Of a DNA stretch of 64,000 nt, positions 24,666 to 31,868 are shown piece after piece. Position 1 is the first letter of the stretch. Each line of letters begins with the position of its first letter. A model generated the notes under the pieces. That model worked only from the letters and a program-made list of their open reading frames with translations. It did no database searches and had not been told where the DNA came from. The position numbers and the translations under genes are program-made. Origin of the DNA: Streptomyces sp. NRRL F-525 (GTDB lineage Bacteria > Actinomycetota > Actinomycetes > Streptomycetales > Streptomycetaceae); the NCBI RefSeq assembly GCF_000716605.1, contig NZ_JNXE01000009.1:124001-188000 (forward strand), written 5' to 3'.

Positions 24666-25127
24666 TTGGCAGCCGTCCTAGTGCCAATCTTGACTGCTGG
24701 TTCCGTCGTCGCGGCGGCTGTCGCTACTCCGCTTGTAAGCGGCATCATGCAGGTGCGTACTGGTGATCGCCTTCGGGCGCAGGTCGCCGCAAACTTTGAT
24801 CTTGTCGACAAGCTACGGGAGCGCGGCTCGGACTGGCAACAGGAGACTCACGATGTTGAGCAACTGTTGCGGAGACAGATCGCTCGGATCAAGGTCGGTG
24901 ATGCGGCCGAGCTGGACAGGAGGCGCGAATGGAGCGCCCTACTCGTGGTCGCCTTCCTGTATCTGATCGGCGCCCCTTTGCTGTGGCTCCTCTATCAAGT
25001 TGACCAGTGGTGGTCATGGGTTCTGTACTGGACTCTTTTGATCTTCCTTCTCGCTATGACGGTCGCAGGCTTCGACAGGGCTCTCCATCCGCCCGCTGGG
25101 GACCCTCCCGCCGGCACTTCGCCCTAG
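24666..25127 (+). CDS. Small membrane protein of the element, unknown
   Basis: 153 aa with a TTG start at 24666, 5 nt after GAGGAGGGGG. An N-terminal hydrophobic segment (VLVPILTAGSVVAAAVATPL) is followed by a charged helical middle (DLVDKLRERGSDWQQETHDVEQLLRRQIA) that may be coiled coil, then two C-terminal membrane helices (LLVVAFLYLIGAPLLWLLY and WVLYWTLLIFLLAMTVAGF). Divergent from the NACHT gene. Function unknown; it could be cargo, or a membrane partner of the defence gene. Confidence 0.6.
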   Translation: MAAVLVPILTAGSVVAAAVATPLVSGIMQVRTGDRLRAQVAANFDLVDKLRERGSDWQQETHDVEQLLRRQIARIKVGDAAELDRRREWSALLVVAFLYLIGAPLLWLLYQVDQWWSWVLYWTLLIFLLAMTVAGFDRALHPPAGDPPAGTSP

Positions 25128-25288
25128 TCTTGGTAGCCACCCGCACATGCCCCAGCTTCCATCCCGTCCGCCGTCGCCCCCACACACCGTGAAGCGGGCG
25201 TGGTTCCTGGCGTCTAGGCGGAGCGCGCCACTGTAGGAACGACCTGGACGCCAGGGGCCGCGTCTGCTCGGCTCCGCCTGAGTCGACG

Positions 25289-25451
25289 GTGGTCGGGATG
25301 GAAGCACCAGCCCGCAAGGACCTCGAACACCTCCACCTACGCGCCTGGGCCCACATGCTCGGCTTCTGCGGCCACTTACTCCACCGAAGCCTGGCTCGCC
25401 GAATCCCTCGAACCCGCCCCCGGCACCGAAGGAGAACCCACCCGTGGCTGA
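25289..25451 (+). pseudogene. Remnant of a RepSA-like replication initiator
   Basis: One frame reads LHLRAWAHMLGFCGHLL (~25330-25380), very like the conserved C-terminal region of pSAM2-type RepSA initiators (RAWAHMLGFRGHF…, from memory). A shift of frame then gives TEAWLAESLEPAPGTEGEPT ending at the TGA 25449-25451. No upstream Rep domain remains. Its position just before xis-int matches the rep-xis-int order of Streptomyces integrative elements, so I call it a decayed replication gene. Confidence 0.55.
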
Positions 25452-25474
25452 GCCGGCGTCTCGCCCTGGCCGAC

Positions 25475-25684
25475 GTGGCCACCGAACCGCGTGCCCTGCC
25501 CGCGCGGTATCTGACGCCCGAGGACCTGGTGGAGATGTTCGAGCTGCCCAGCGTCGAGACGGTCTACCAATGGCGTCGGAAGCGCACTGGTCCGCGCGGC
25601 TTCCGAGTCGGCCGGCACCTGCGCTTCGACCCTGAGGACGTGCGCACCTGGGTCGAAGCGCAGCGCAAGGGAGTGGCTGCCTGA
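25475..25684 (+). CDS. xis: Excisionase / MerR-like helix-turn-helix protein
   Basis: About 69 aa from a GTG at 25475 (the frame is open further upstream through the rep remnant, so the start is uncertain). Winged helix-turn-helix of the excisionase class: RYLTPEDLVEMFELPSVETV, YQWRRKRTGPRGFRVG, LRFDPEDVRTWVEAQR. Its stop TGA shares one base with the integrase ATG (TGATG), so the two are translationally coupled, as in pSAM2-like elements. Acts with Int to excise the element. Confidence 0.82.
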   Translation: MATEPRALPARYLTPEDLVEMFELPSVETVYQWRRKRTGPRGFRVGRHLRFDPEDVRTWVEAQRKGVAA

Positions 25685-26922
25685 TGGCCGGACACATCCA
25701 AGACCGCTGGTACAAGACCGAGTTCGGCCCGGACGGTAAGACGCGCAAGGTCAAGACCGAGCGTTACGGCTCAGGCATGCGATACCGCGCCCGCTACGTC
25801 GGTCCGGACGGCACGGAGAAGTCCAAGAGCTTCGCCGGCAGACAGAAGCGACTGGCTGAACAGTGGCTCGCGCACATCGAGGCGGACATGGCGCGCGGCC
25901 AGTACATCGACCCGCGTGCGGCCCGGATCACCTTCCAGCAGTACACGGAAACCTGGGTGGCGACGCAGGGCTCGGACCCCAACACTCAGGCCTCGATGGA
26001 ATCGCAACTCCGGCTGCATGCCTTCCCGTACCTCGGATCGCGTCCGCTGGGCTCCTTCCAGCCTGCCCATATCCGTCACTGGGTACAGAAGCTCCAGGAG
26101 AACGGGGTGCGAGGCTCGTACGCCCGGACCATCTACTCCAACGTTCGTGCCGCTCTGAGCGCGGCCGTGGATGACGGGCACCTTCCACGCAACCCGTGTG
26201 CGGCTCGCTCGGTCCGGCCGCCGACCGTGGACACGAAGCGCATCGTCCCCTGGACGCCGGAACGGCTCTTCGCCGTCCGGGCCGGCATGCCCGAGCGCTT
26301 CCAGGCCATGGCCGACCTGGGCGGCGGCTGCGGGCTTCGTCAGGGCGAGATCCTCGGCGTCGCTGTCGACGCGATCGACTTCACCTCGGACACGCTTCAC
26401 GTGGTCCAGCAGCTCAAACTGAGCCGCAGCAAGGCCGTCTTCGCCCCGCCCAAGGGCGGCAAGCTCCGGGACGTGCCGCTTCCCGGGCCGGTCGCCGATG
26501 CACTCCGGGCGCACATGAAGCAGTTCCCGCCGGTCGAGATCACGTTGCCGTGGAAGGTGGCAGACGGGCCTCCGGTGACCAAGCGGCTGCTCTTCACCGG
26601 GCCGCGCGGTGGTCACGTCTGGCGAACGTCGCTCAACGAGGAGGTGTGGAAGCGGGCGCTGGCCTCAGCCGGGGTGATCCCCAAGCGGAAGCCGGGCAAG
26701 CCGTACGTCGAGTCGCGCGAGAACGGCATGCACGCGCTGCGGCACTTCTACGCCTCAGTGCTGCTGGACGCGGGAGAGAACATCAAGGCCCTCGCCGAGT
26801 ACCTGGGCCACTCGGACCCGGGGCTAACGCTGCGGGTGTACGCGCACCTGATGCCGTCCAGCCGGGAGCGCACTCGAAACGCTGTCTCACAAGTCTTCAG
26901 CACAGACAAGAGACAGAGATAA
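25684..26922 (+). CDS. int: Tyrosine-type site-specific integrase
   Basis: 412-aa phage-type integrase. A basic N-terminal arm-binding region (~1-70), a SAM-like core-binding domain (~75-175: ITFQQYTETWVATQG … ALSAAVDDGHLPRNPC) and the catalytic domain. Catalytic residues: Arg in GGCGLRQGEILGV, Lys in the PPKGGKLRDVPLP hairpin, HALRH box, His in YLGHSDPG and nucleophilic Tyr in LRVYAHLMP. Length and order match actinomycete AICE integrases. It lies ~700 nt from the right attachment core at the 3' end of gpmA. Confidence 0.96.
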   Translation: MAGHIQDRWYKTEFGPDGKTRKVKTERYGSGMRYRARYVGPDGTEKSKSFAGRQKRLAEQWLAHIEADMARGQYIDPRAARITFQQYTETWVATQGSDPNTQASMESQLRLHAFPYLGSRPLGSFQPAHIRHWVQKLQENGVRGSYARTIYSNVRAALSAAVDDGHLPRNPCAARSVRPPTVDTKRIVPWTPERLFAVRAGMPERFQAMADLGGGCGLRQGEILGVAVDAIDFTSDTLHVVQQLKLSRSKAVFAPPKGGKLRDVPLPGPVADALRAHMKQFPPVEITLPWKVADGPPVTKRLLFTGPRGGHVWRTSLNEEVWKRALASAGVIPKRKPGKPYVESRENGMHALRHFYASVLLDAGENIKALAEYLGHSDPGLTLRVYAHLMPSSRERTRNAVSQVFSTDKRQR

Positions 26923-27097
26923 AGCAGCGACTCCTATAAAGGCAAGGAACGTAACTAGAGGAGGGCATTAGCCATCCAGATCAGATACAACCGTTAGTAG
27001 TCCGCTTTAACAAGGGGAGTCTCTTAATGACTTGCCTTGCGACTTACAAGGCGAAGGGAAGCTTAATCACTCCCAATACATCGATCACTTGCCAGGT

Positions 27098-27132
27098 GTG
27101 CACGCATGCACACTCAAGTGCACGCATGCACA
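27098..27132 (+). repeat. Two iteron-like repeats GTGCACGCATGCACA, 20-nt pitch
   Basis: The same 15-nt sequence, nearly palindromic around GCATGC, starts at 27098 and 27118. The exact 20-nt phase places both on one face of the helix. Probable operator for a lost or host regulator, or extra integrase/host-factor sites. Confidence 0.7.
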
Positions 27133-27287
27133 TGTAACCAAGATCAACTAGGTGAACGCTGGGGCCCCGGAGTCCACGTAAGAGAGCTCGCGAGTCGAGT
27201 TAGAAGCACCACCCGCACAATACCTGAATGCCCTCACCTGGAGATTTGCCGAAGGGCGAATCACCTGAATAGGATTCACGCAAAATT

Positions 27288-27319
27288 CAGGGCCGTTCCC
27301 CGGCATGGGAACGGCCCTG
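27288..27319 (+). terminator. Hairpin before the SpdB-like gene
   Basis: 13-bp perfect stem CAGGGCCGTTCCC / GGGAACGGCCCTG with a 6-nt loop, 40 nt upstream of the small membrane protein start. It may end int transcription. Confidence 0.65.
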
Positions 27320-27358
27320 TCTCCATCGATCTAGCAACGGACCATCAGGAGGAGATCC

Positions 27359-27538
27359 ATGCTCCCACGCACAGGTGTCACCGTCGACATCTGTCCTCGC
27401 GACGTGCCCATCGCGCTCATCGGCACGGCCGGCGGCGCACTCGCCCTCTGGGCCGACACCCCAGCCGAGATCGCCGTCCCCGTGGCGCTACTGATCGTCC
27501 TCGACATCCGCATCCGCCGCTGGCGTCGCCGCACCTGA
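27359..27538 (+). CDS. SpdB-like small membrane protein of the element
   Basis: 59 aa (MLPRTGVTVDICPRDVPIAL …), too short for most gene finders but preceded by a strong AGGAGG-type site (ATCAGGAGGAGATCC). Two hydrophobic stretches (VPIALIGTAGGALALW and IAVPVALLIVLDI) and a very basic C-terminus (RIRRWRRRT). Small proteins like this (SpdB / 'mobile element transfer' type) sit next to transfer genes in Streptomyces plasmids and AICEs. The stop overlaps the first bases of the right arm repeat. Confidence 0.7.
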   Translation: MLPRTGVTVDICPRDVPIALIGTAGGALALWADTPAEIAVPVALLIVLDIRIRRWRRRT

Positions 27539-27557
27539 CGGCCCAGGGACGGCCCAG
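27537..27557 (+). repeat. Integrase arm-type repeat, right
   Basis: Identical 21-nt copy of the repeat at 19799-19819 (contains ACGGCCCAGGGACGGCCCAG), 62 nt from the right core. Confidence 0.65.
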
Positions 27558-27568
27558 CCCTACCAAAA

Positions 27569-27606
27569 AGCCCCCGACCTGCGAAGAACTCGCAGGTCGG
27601 GGGCTT
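27569..27606 (-). terminator. Element-supplied terminator of gpmA
   Basis: 17-bp perfect stem AAGCCCCCGACCTGCGA / TCGCAGGTCGGGGGCTT, loop AGAAC; on the minus strand it ends in a T-run, 13 nt after the gpmA stop. It lies inside the element, so integration replaced the ancestral terminator. Confidence 0.88.
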
Positions 27607-27618
27607 GCTGGTGTCGCG

Positions 27619-28380
27619 TTACTTCTTCTTGCCCTGGTTCTTGACCGCCTCGATCGCCGCCGCGGCCGCGTCCGGGTCGAGGTACGTCCCCCCCGGCTTG
27701 ACCGGCTTGAAGGACGCGTCCAACTCGTATGCCAGCGGGATGCCCGTCGGGATGTTCAGGCCCGCGATGTCGGCGTCGGAGATGCCGTCGAGGTGCTTGA
27801 CCAGGGCGCGGAGGGAGTTGCCGTGGGCGGCGACCAGGACCGTGCGGCCCGCGAGGAGGTCGGGGACGATGCCGTCGTACCAGTACGGGAGCATGCGGAC
27901 GACGACGTCCTTGAGGCACTCCGTGCGGGGGCGCAGCTCCGGCGGGATCGTCGCGTAGCGCGGGTCGTCCGACTGGGAGAACTCCGTGCCGTCCTCGAGG
28001 GGCGGCGGCGGGGTGTCGTAGGAACGGCGCCACAGCATGAACTGCTCCTCGCCGAACTCCGCGAGGGTCTGCGCCTTGTCCTTGCCCTGGAGGGCGCCGT
28101 AGTGGCGCTCGTTCAGGCGCCAGCTGCGGTGGACCGGGATCCAGTGGCGGTCCGCGGCCTCCAGCGACAGCTGCGCCGTACGGATCGCGCGCTTCTGGAG
28201 GGACGTGTGGACCACGTCGGGGAGCAGGCCGGCGTCCTTGAGCAGCTCACCGCCGCGGACCGCCTCCTTCTCGCCCTTCTCGTTCAGGTTGACGTCCACC
28301 CAGCCGGTGAACAGGTTCTTCGCGTTCCACTCGCTCTCGCCGTGGCGGAGGAGGATCAGCTTGTACGGTGCGTCGGCCAT
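27619..28380 (-). CDS. gpmA: 2,3-bisphosphoglycerate-dependent phosphoglycerate mutase
   Basis: 253-aa glycolytic enzyme interconverting 3- and 2-phosphoglycerate. The phosphohistidine motif [18 protein letters not shown] (~8-25) and the second His in [14 protein letters not shown] are present, with [14 protein letters not shown] between. Start ATG 28380 (MADAPYKLI). The last codons (NQGKKK, stop TAA) contain the attachment core of the neighbouring element, which restores the reading frame end exactly. Confidence 0.96.
   Translation of the reverse strand: MADAPYKLILLRHGESEWNAKNLFTGWVDVNLNEKGEKEAVRGGELLKDAGLLPDVVHTSLQKRAIRTAQLSLEAADRHWIPVHRSWRLNERHYGALQGKDKAQTLAEFGEEQFMLWRRSYDTPPPPLEDGTEFSQSDDPRYATIPPELRPRTECLKDVVVRMLPYWYDGIVPDLLAGRTVLVAAHGNSLRALVKHLDGISDADIAGLNIPTGIPLAYELDASFKPVKPGGTYLDPDAAAAAIEAVKNQGKKK
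27620..27637. other. Right attachment core (attR) inside gpmA
   Basis: TACTTCTTCTTGCCCTGG, covering the last codons of gpmA; exact copy at 19685-19702. Confidence 0.82.
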
Positions 28381-28546
28381 GCCCCAGAGCGTAATCCACG
28401 CATTCGGGCCACCGCCTGGCGCCCGCCTCCCAGCCCCACAGTTGACGGCTTCTGTTAATTGAGTGGTCCCCCGGGTTGTCCCGTTCGTAAGTTGTGCCCA
28501 GCGCATGAGCCACTTACACAGTTGTCCGACCGTGGGGGAACGATCC

Positions 28547-29809
28547 ATGTCACTCGCCGCCCTGAGACGTGCCGCCCGGGAAACCGTCTCCGGTCTGCCC
28601 CGCGAGTTCTGGTGGCTGTGGACCAGCACCCTCGTCAACCGGCTCGGGGCGTTCGTCTCGACGTTCATGGCCCTGTACCTGACCCTCGACCGCGGCTACT
28701 CCGCCACCTACGCCGGCCTCGTCGCCTCCCTCTACGGCCTCGGCGGCGTCGCCTCCTCCATCGGCTCGGGCGTGCTCACCGACCGGATCGGCCGCCGCCC
28801 CACCCTCCTCATCGCGCAGTCGTCGACCGCCGCGTCCGTGGCGCTGCTGGGTTTCATGCACGACCCCGTCGCCATCGCCGCCGTGGCGTGCCTCGTCGGG
28901 GCGGCGAGCAACGCGTCCCGCCCGGCGGTGCAGGCGATGATGGCCGACATCGTGCGCCCCGAGGACCGGGTCCGCGCGTTCTCGCTCAACTACTGGGCCA
29001 TCAACCTCGGTTTCGCCGTCTCCTCGATGGCCGCCGGGTTCATCGCCGAGGTCAGCTACCGCGCCGGGTTCCTGCTGGAGGCGGGGATGACTGCGGTCTG
29101 CGCGGTCGTCGTGTTCCTACGGCTGCCCGAGTCCCGGCCCACCGTCGCGGCCACCGGTGCCGACGGCAAGGAACCCGCCGTAGGCCTCGGGACCGTCCTG
29201 CGCGACGGGCGGTTCATGAGCGTCGTAGGGCTGTCCTTCCTCGTCGCGCTCGTCTTCCAGCAGGGCTCGGTCGGGCTGCCGGTCGCGATGGGCGAGGCCG
29301 GGTTCACGCCCGCGGACTACGGCACCGCGATCGCCGTCAACGGTTTCCTCATCGTCGTCCTGCAGATCCCGGTCACCCGCCTCATCGAACACCGGGACGC
29401 CAAGCGGCTGTTGGTGGTCTCGTCGATCCTCGCGGGCTACGGCTTCGGGCTCACCGCGTTCGCCGGTTCGGTCGGCGTCTTCGCCCTAACGGTGTGCGTG
29501 TGGACCCTCGGCGAGATGATCAACGCCCCGACCCAGACGGGCCTGGTCGTCCGCCTCTCCCCGGTCCAGGGCCGCGGCCGCTACCAGGGCATGTACACCC
29601 TGTCCTGGGCGGTCGCCGCGCTCGTCGCCCCGCTGATGTCGGGCTTCGTCATCGACCGGTTCGGGGCGGAGTGGCTGTGGGGGTTGTGCGCGGTCGTGGG
29701 GACGGGGGCGGCGGTGGGGTACGGGGCGCTGATGCGGGGGCTGCCGACGAGCGGACCGGCGACCGTGGAAGCACCGGCTGCGGCCGAACCCGAGACCAGC
29801 GCGGCCTGA
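28547..29809 (+). CDS. MFS transporter
   Basis: 420-aa major facilitator with 12 hydrophobic segments. The A-like motif between helices 2 and 3 reads [16 protein letters not shown]. Drug/H+ antiporter-like (DHA1) organisation, with N-terminus [20 protein letters not shown] and a short Pro/Ala/Glu-rich C-terminal tail. ATG at 28547 after GGGGGAACG. Divergent from gpmA, single gene. Substrate unknown; it may be a multidrug or small-metabolite exporter. Confidence 0.88.
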   Translation: MSLAALRRAARETVSGLPREFWWLWTSTLVNRLGAFVSTFMALYLTLDRGYSATYAGLVASLYGLGGVASSIGSGVLTDRIGRRPTLLIAQSSTAASVALLGFMHDPVAIAAVACLVGAASNASRPAVQAMMADIVRPEDRVRAFSLNYWAINLGFAVSSMAAGFIAEVSYRAGFLLEAGMTAVCAVVVFLRLPESRPTVAATGADGKEPAVGLGTVLRDGRFMSVVGLSFLVALVFQQGSVGLPVAMGEAGFTPADYGTAIAVNGFLIVVLQIPVTRLIEHRDAKRLLVVSSILAGYGFGLTAFAGSVGVFALTVCVWTLGEMINAPTQTGLVVRLSPVQGRGRYQGMYTLSWAVAALVAPLMSGFVIDRFGAEWLWGLCAVVGTGAAVGYGALMRGLPTSGPATVEAPAAAEPETSAA

Positions 29810-29892
29810 GGGGGAGGGTGGGGCGCGAAAGTGTGTCACTTTCCGCAGAAGTGTCACGCTTTCGCGAAGTAGGGTCCCCCACCTCGCCGACC

Positions 29893-30348
29893 TCACGGAT
29901 GCATCCGCGCCCCCTTCACCACCTTGTCCACCCCGTTCCGCGGCCCGTACACGGCCAGCCCCACCACATCCAGCTCGGCCGTGGCGACGGCCCGTACCGC
30001 GGCCCGGTTGTCCCGGTCGTTGCCGGTCGTGAAGAGGTCCGACGTGAAGACGGCGCGCGGCAGGGCGCGGGACAGCGCCCGTCCGTGCGCCGCCACCAGG
30101 ACCTCCTTCGTGGCCTCGAAGACCATCACCGGCTGCCGGAACATCGGGAGGTAGCCGACCCCGTCGGCGTCCTCGTACGGCTCCCCGATCACCTCGGGCA
30201 CCTGCGATCCCAGGCCGCTGACCAGGAACGACGTGACATTCAGCCGCTGCCAGGGCTCCAGGTCCTCCCGCAGCAGCACGGCGATCTTGGTGTCGAAGCG
30301 GACCGGTTCGGCGGTGATGGCAGTCGTGGCGGTGGTGTCAGTGCTCAT
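29893..30348 (-). CDS. DUF2000 family protein
   Basis: 151 aa matching the DUF2000 (PTH2-like fold) family: FDTKIAVLLREDLEPWQRLN, LGSQVPEVIGEPYEDADG, LVAAHGRALSRALPRAVFTSDLF, and the C-terminal LDVVGLAVYGPRNGVDKVVKG. Function of the family is unknown. It is divergent from an AraC-type activator (49 nt between starts), which suggests that regulator controls it. Confidence 0.85.
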   Translation of the reverse strand: MSTDTTATTAITAEPVRFDTKIAVLLREDLEPWQRLNVTSFLVSGLGSQVPEVIGEPYEDADGVGYLPMFRQPVMVFEATKEVLVAAHGRALSRALPRAVFTSDLFTTGNDRDNRAAVRAVATAELDVVGLAVYGPRNGVDKVVKGARMHP

Positions 30349-30397
30349 ACGTCGAGACTGCCGACCGCCCCACGACTCCGTCTTGTACGTTCTTTGC

Positions 30398-31198
30398 ATG
30401 GCCCCGCAGCGCCCCGAACAGGAAGTCTCCGCGTGGCGGCCCCGCATCCCCGGTGTCGTCGAGGTCTTCCACGCGCACTTCACCGAGTACGCGTACCCGA
30501 TGCACGTGCACGACGCGTGGACGCTGCTGATCGTGGACGACGGAGCCGTACGGTACGACCTCGACCGGCACGAGCACGGCACCCCGCACGACACCGTGTC
30601 CCTGCTGCCGCCGCACGTCCCGCACAACGGCTCCCCCGCCACCCCGCACGGCTTCCGCAAGCGCGTCCTCTATCTCGACGGCACGCACCTCGCGGACGAC
30701 CTGATCGGCTCCGCCGTCGACCGGCCGGACCTCCGCGATCCCGAACTCCGGCTGCGCGTGGGCCAGTTGCACACCGCCCTCGACCACCCCGGCGACGAAC
30801 TGGAGGCGGAGAGCCGACTCACGCTCATCGCCGAACGACTGCACGCGCACCTACGGCCGTCCACCGCACTCACCCCCTTCGCCCCCACCCTCGCCCGCGA
30901 CCTCCGCGAACTCCTCGACGAGCACGTCACCGAAGGCATCACCCTCGACGAGGCCGCCCGGCTCGTGCACGCCCATCCCGCCCATCTGGTACGGGCGTTC
31001 AGCGGGGCGTACGGCATCGCACCGCACCAGTACCTGATGTCCCGCCGCGTCGACCGCGCCCGCCGACTCCTCCTCGACGGCCGCCCGCCGGGCGAGGTGG
31101 CGACGGTGACCGGGTTCTACGACCAGTCCCATCTCACCCGGCATTTCCGGAAGTTGGTGGGGGTCACGCCGGGACGTTATTCACGCGACAGGCACTAG
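30398..31198 (+). CDS. AraC-family transcriptional regulator
   Basis: 266 aa. N-terminal cupin-like effector domain (~15-110: FHAHFTEYAYPMHVHDAWTL, PHVPHNG) and C-terminal double HTH (~165-262): ITLDEAARLVHAHPAHLVRA, FSGAYGIAPHQYLMSRRVDRA, FYDQSHLTRHFRKLVGVTPG. Probably a ligand-dependent activator of the divergent DUF2000 gene. Confidence 0.93.
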   Translation: MAPQRPEQEVSAWRPRIPGVVEVFHAHFTEYAYPMHVHDAWTLLIVDDGAVRYDLDRHEHGTPHDTVSLLPPHVPHNGSPATPHGFRKRVLYLDGTHLADDLIGSAVDRPDLRDPELRLRVGQLHTALDHPGDELEAESRLTLIAERLHAHLRPSTALTPFAPTLARDLRELLDEHVTEGITLDEAARLVHAHPAHLVRAFSGAYGIAPHQYLMSRRVDRARRLLLDGRPPGEVATVTGFYDQSHLTRHFRKLVGVTPGRYSRDRH

Positions 31199-31219
31199 CA
31201 CCCCGGCTAGATTCCGCGC

Positions 31220-31867
31220 ATGGACTGGCACGAGTGGCACGACGCCTACGACTCCCCCGACTCCTACCTGAGTCGCCGCCTGGCCCTCATCCAGGAACGG
31301 ATCCGCGCCGCCCTCGACACCGCCCCGCCGGGCCCGCTCACCGCGATCAGCCTCTGCGCGGGACAGGGCCGCGACCTGATCGGCGTCCTGGCCGACCACC
31401 CCCGCGGCCCCGAAGTCCGCGCCCGGCTGGTCGAGTTGGACGAACGGAACGTGGACGCAGCGAGACGAGCGGCCCGCGCTGCCGACCTCCCCGGCGTCGA
31501 AGTCATTGCCGGAGACGCCGCGTTGACCGACCAGTACGCCGAACTCGCCCCCGCCGACCTGGTCCTGGTCTGCGGCCTCCTCGGCAACATCTCCGACGCC
31601 GACGTCGAACGCGTCCTCGACCACTGCACCGCCCTGTGCCGGACGGGCGGCACGCTGGTGTGGACGCGCAGCCGCGACATGCTCCCCGACCTCGTCCCCC
31701 AGGTCTGCGCCTGGCTGGAGGAGCGCGGCTTCGAACGCCTGTGGGTCTCGGACCCCTCGATCCCCCAGTCCGTCGGCGCCCACCGCTTCACCGGCGAACC
31801 CCGCCAACTCCCCACCGCCACCCGCATGTTCGACTTCATCGGCTACGACGTCCTGCGACAGGCCTGA
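31220..31867 (+). CDS. Class I SAM-dependent methyltransferase
   Basis: 215 aa. N-terminal helix MDWHEWHDAYDSPDSYLSRR is typical of a streptomycete methyltransferase subgroup. The SAM motif is degenerate (ISLCAGQGRDLIGVL), motif II is RLVELDERN, motif III IAGDAALTDQ, motif IV ADLVLVCGLLGNISD. The substrate is unknown. It follows the AraC gene by 21 nt on the same strand and may share its transcript. Confidence 0.87.
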   Translation: MDWHEWHDAYDSPDSYLSRRLALIQERIRAALDTAPPGPLTAISLCAGQGRDLIGVLADHPRGPEVRARLVELDERNVDAARRAARAADLPGVEVIAGDAALTDQYAELAPADLVLVCGLLGNISDADVERVLDHCTALCRTGGTLVWTRSRDMLPDLVPQVCAWLEERGFERLWVSDPSIPQSVGAHRFTGEPRQLPTATRMFDFIGYDVLRQA

Positions 31868-31868
31868 G

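Larger units (their letters stand above)
26923..27358. other. Non-coding region after int
   Basis: 436 nt, AT-richer than the chromosome, with two 20-nt-spaced repeats at 27098-27132 and a hairpin at 27288-27319. No gene is credible here. In related elements this stretch holds transfer-regulator operators and promoters. Confidence 0.5.
19685..27637. mobile_element. AICE-like integrated element at the 3' end of gpmA carrying a bNACHT gene
   Basis: About 7.95 kb bounded by the 18-bp direct repeat TACTTCTTCTTGCCCTGG (left 19685-19702, right 27620-27637), the right copy being the gpmA 3' end. Inside each end is an arm-like direct repeat (19799 and 27537). It carries xis and a tyrosine integrase next to the right end, a decayed replication gene, a small SpdB-like protein, a membrane protein gene and a large AT-richer NACHT gene. 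Transfer (FtsK/TraB) and intact replication genes are missing, so it is a reduced, probably non-conjugative derivative of a pSAM2/SLP1-type element. Confidence 0.85.

Noticed and set aside
27106..28458. Long plus-strand frame running from the element across gpmA
   Set aside because: Antisense to gpmA; the real small gene in its first part (27359-27538) is in a different frame.
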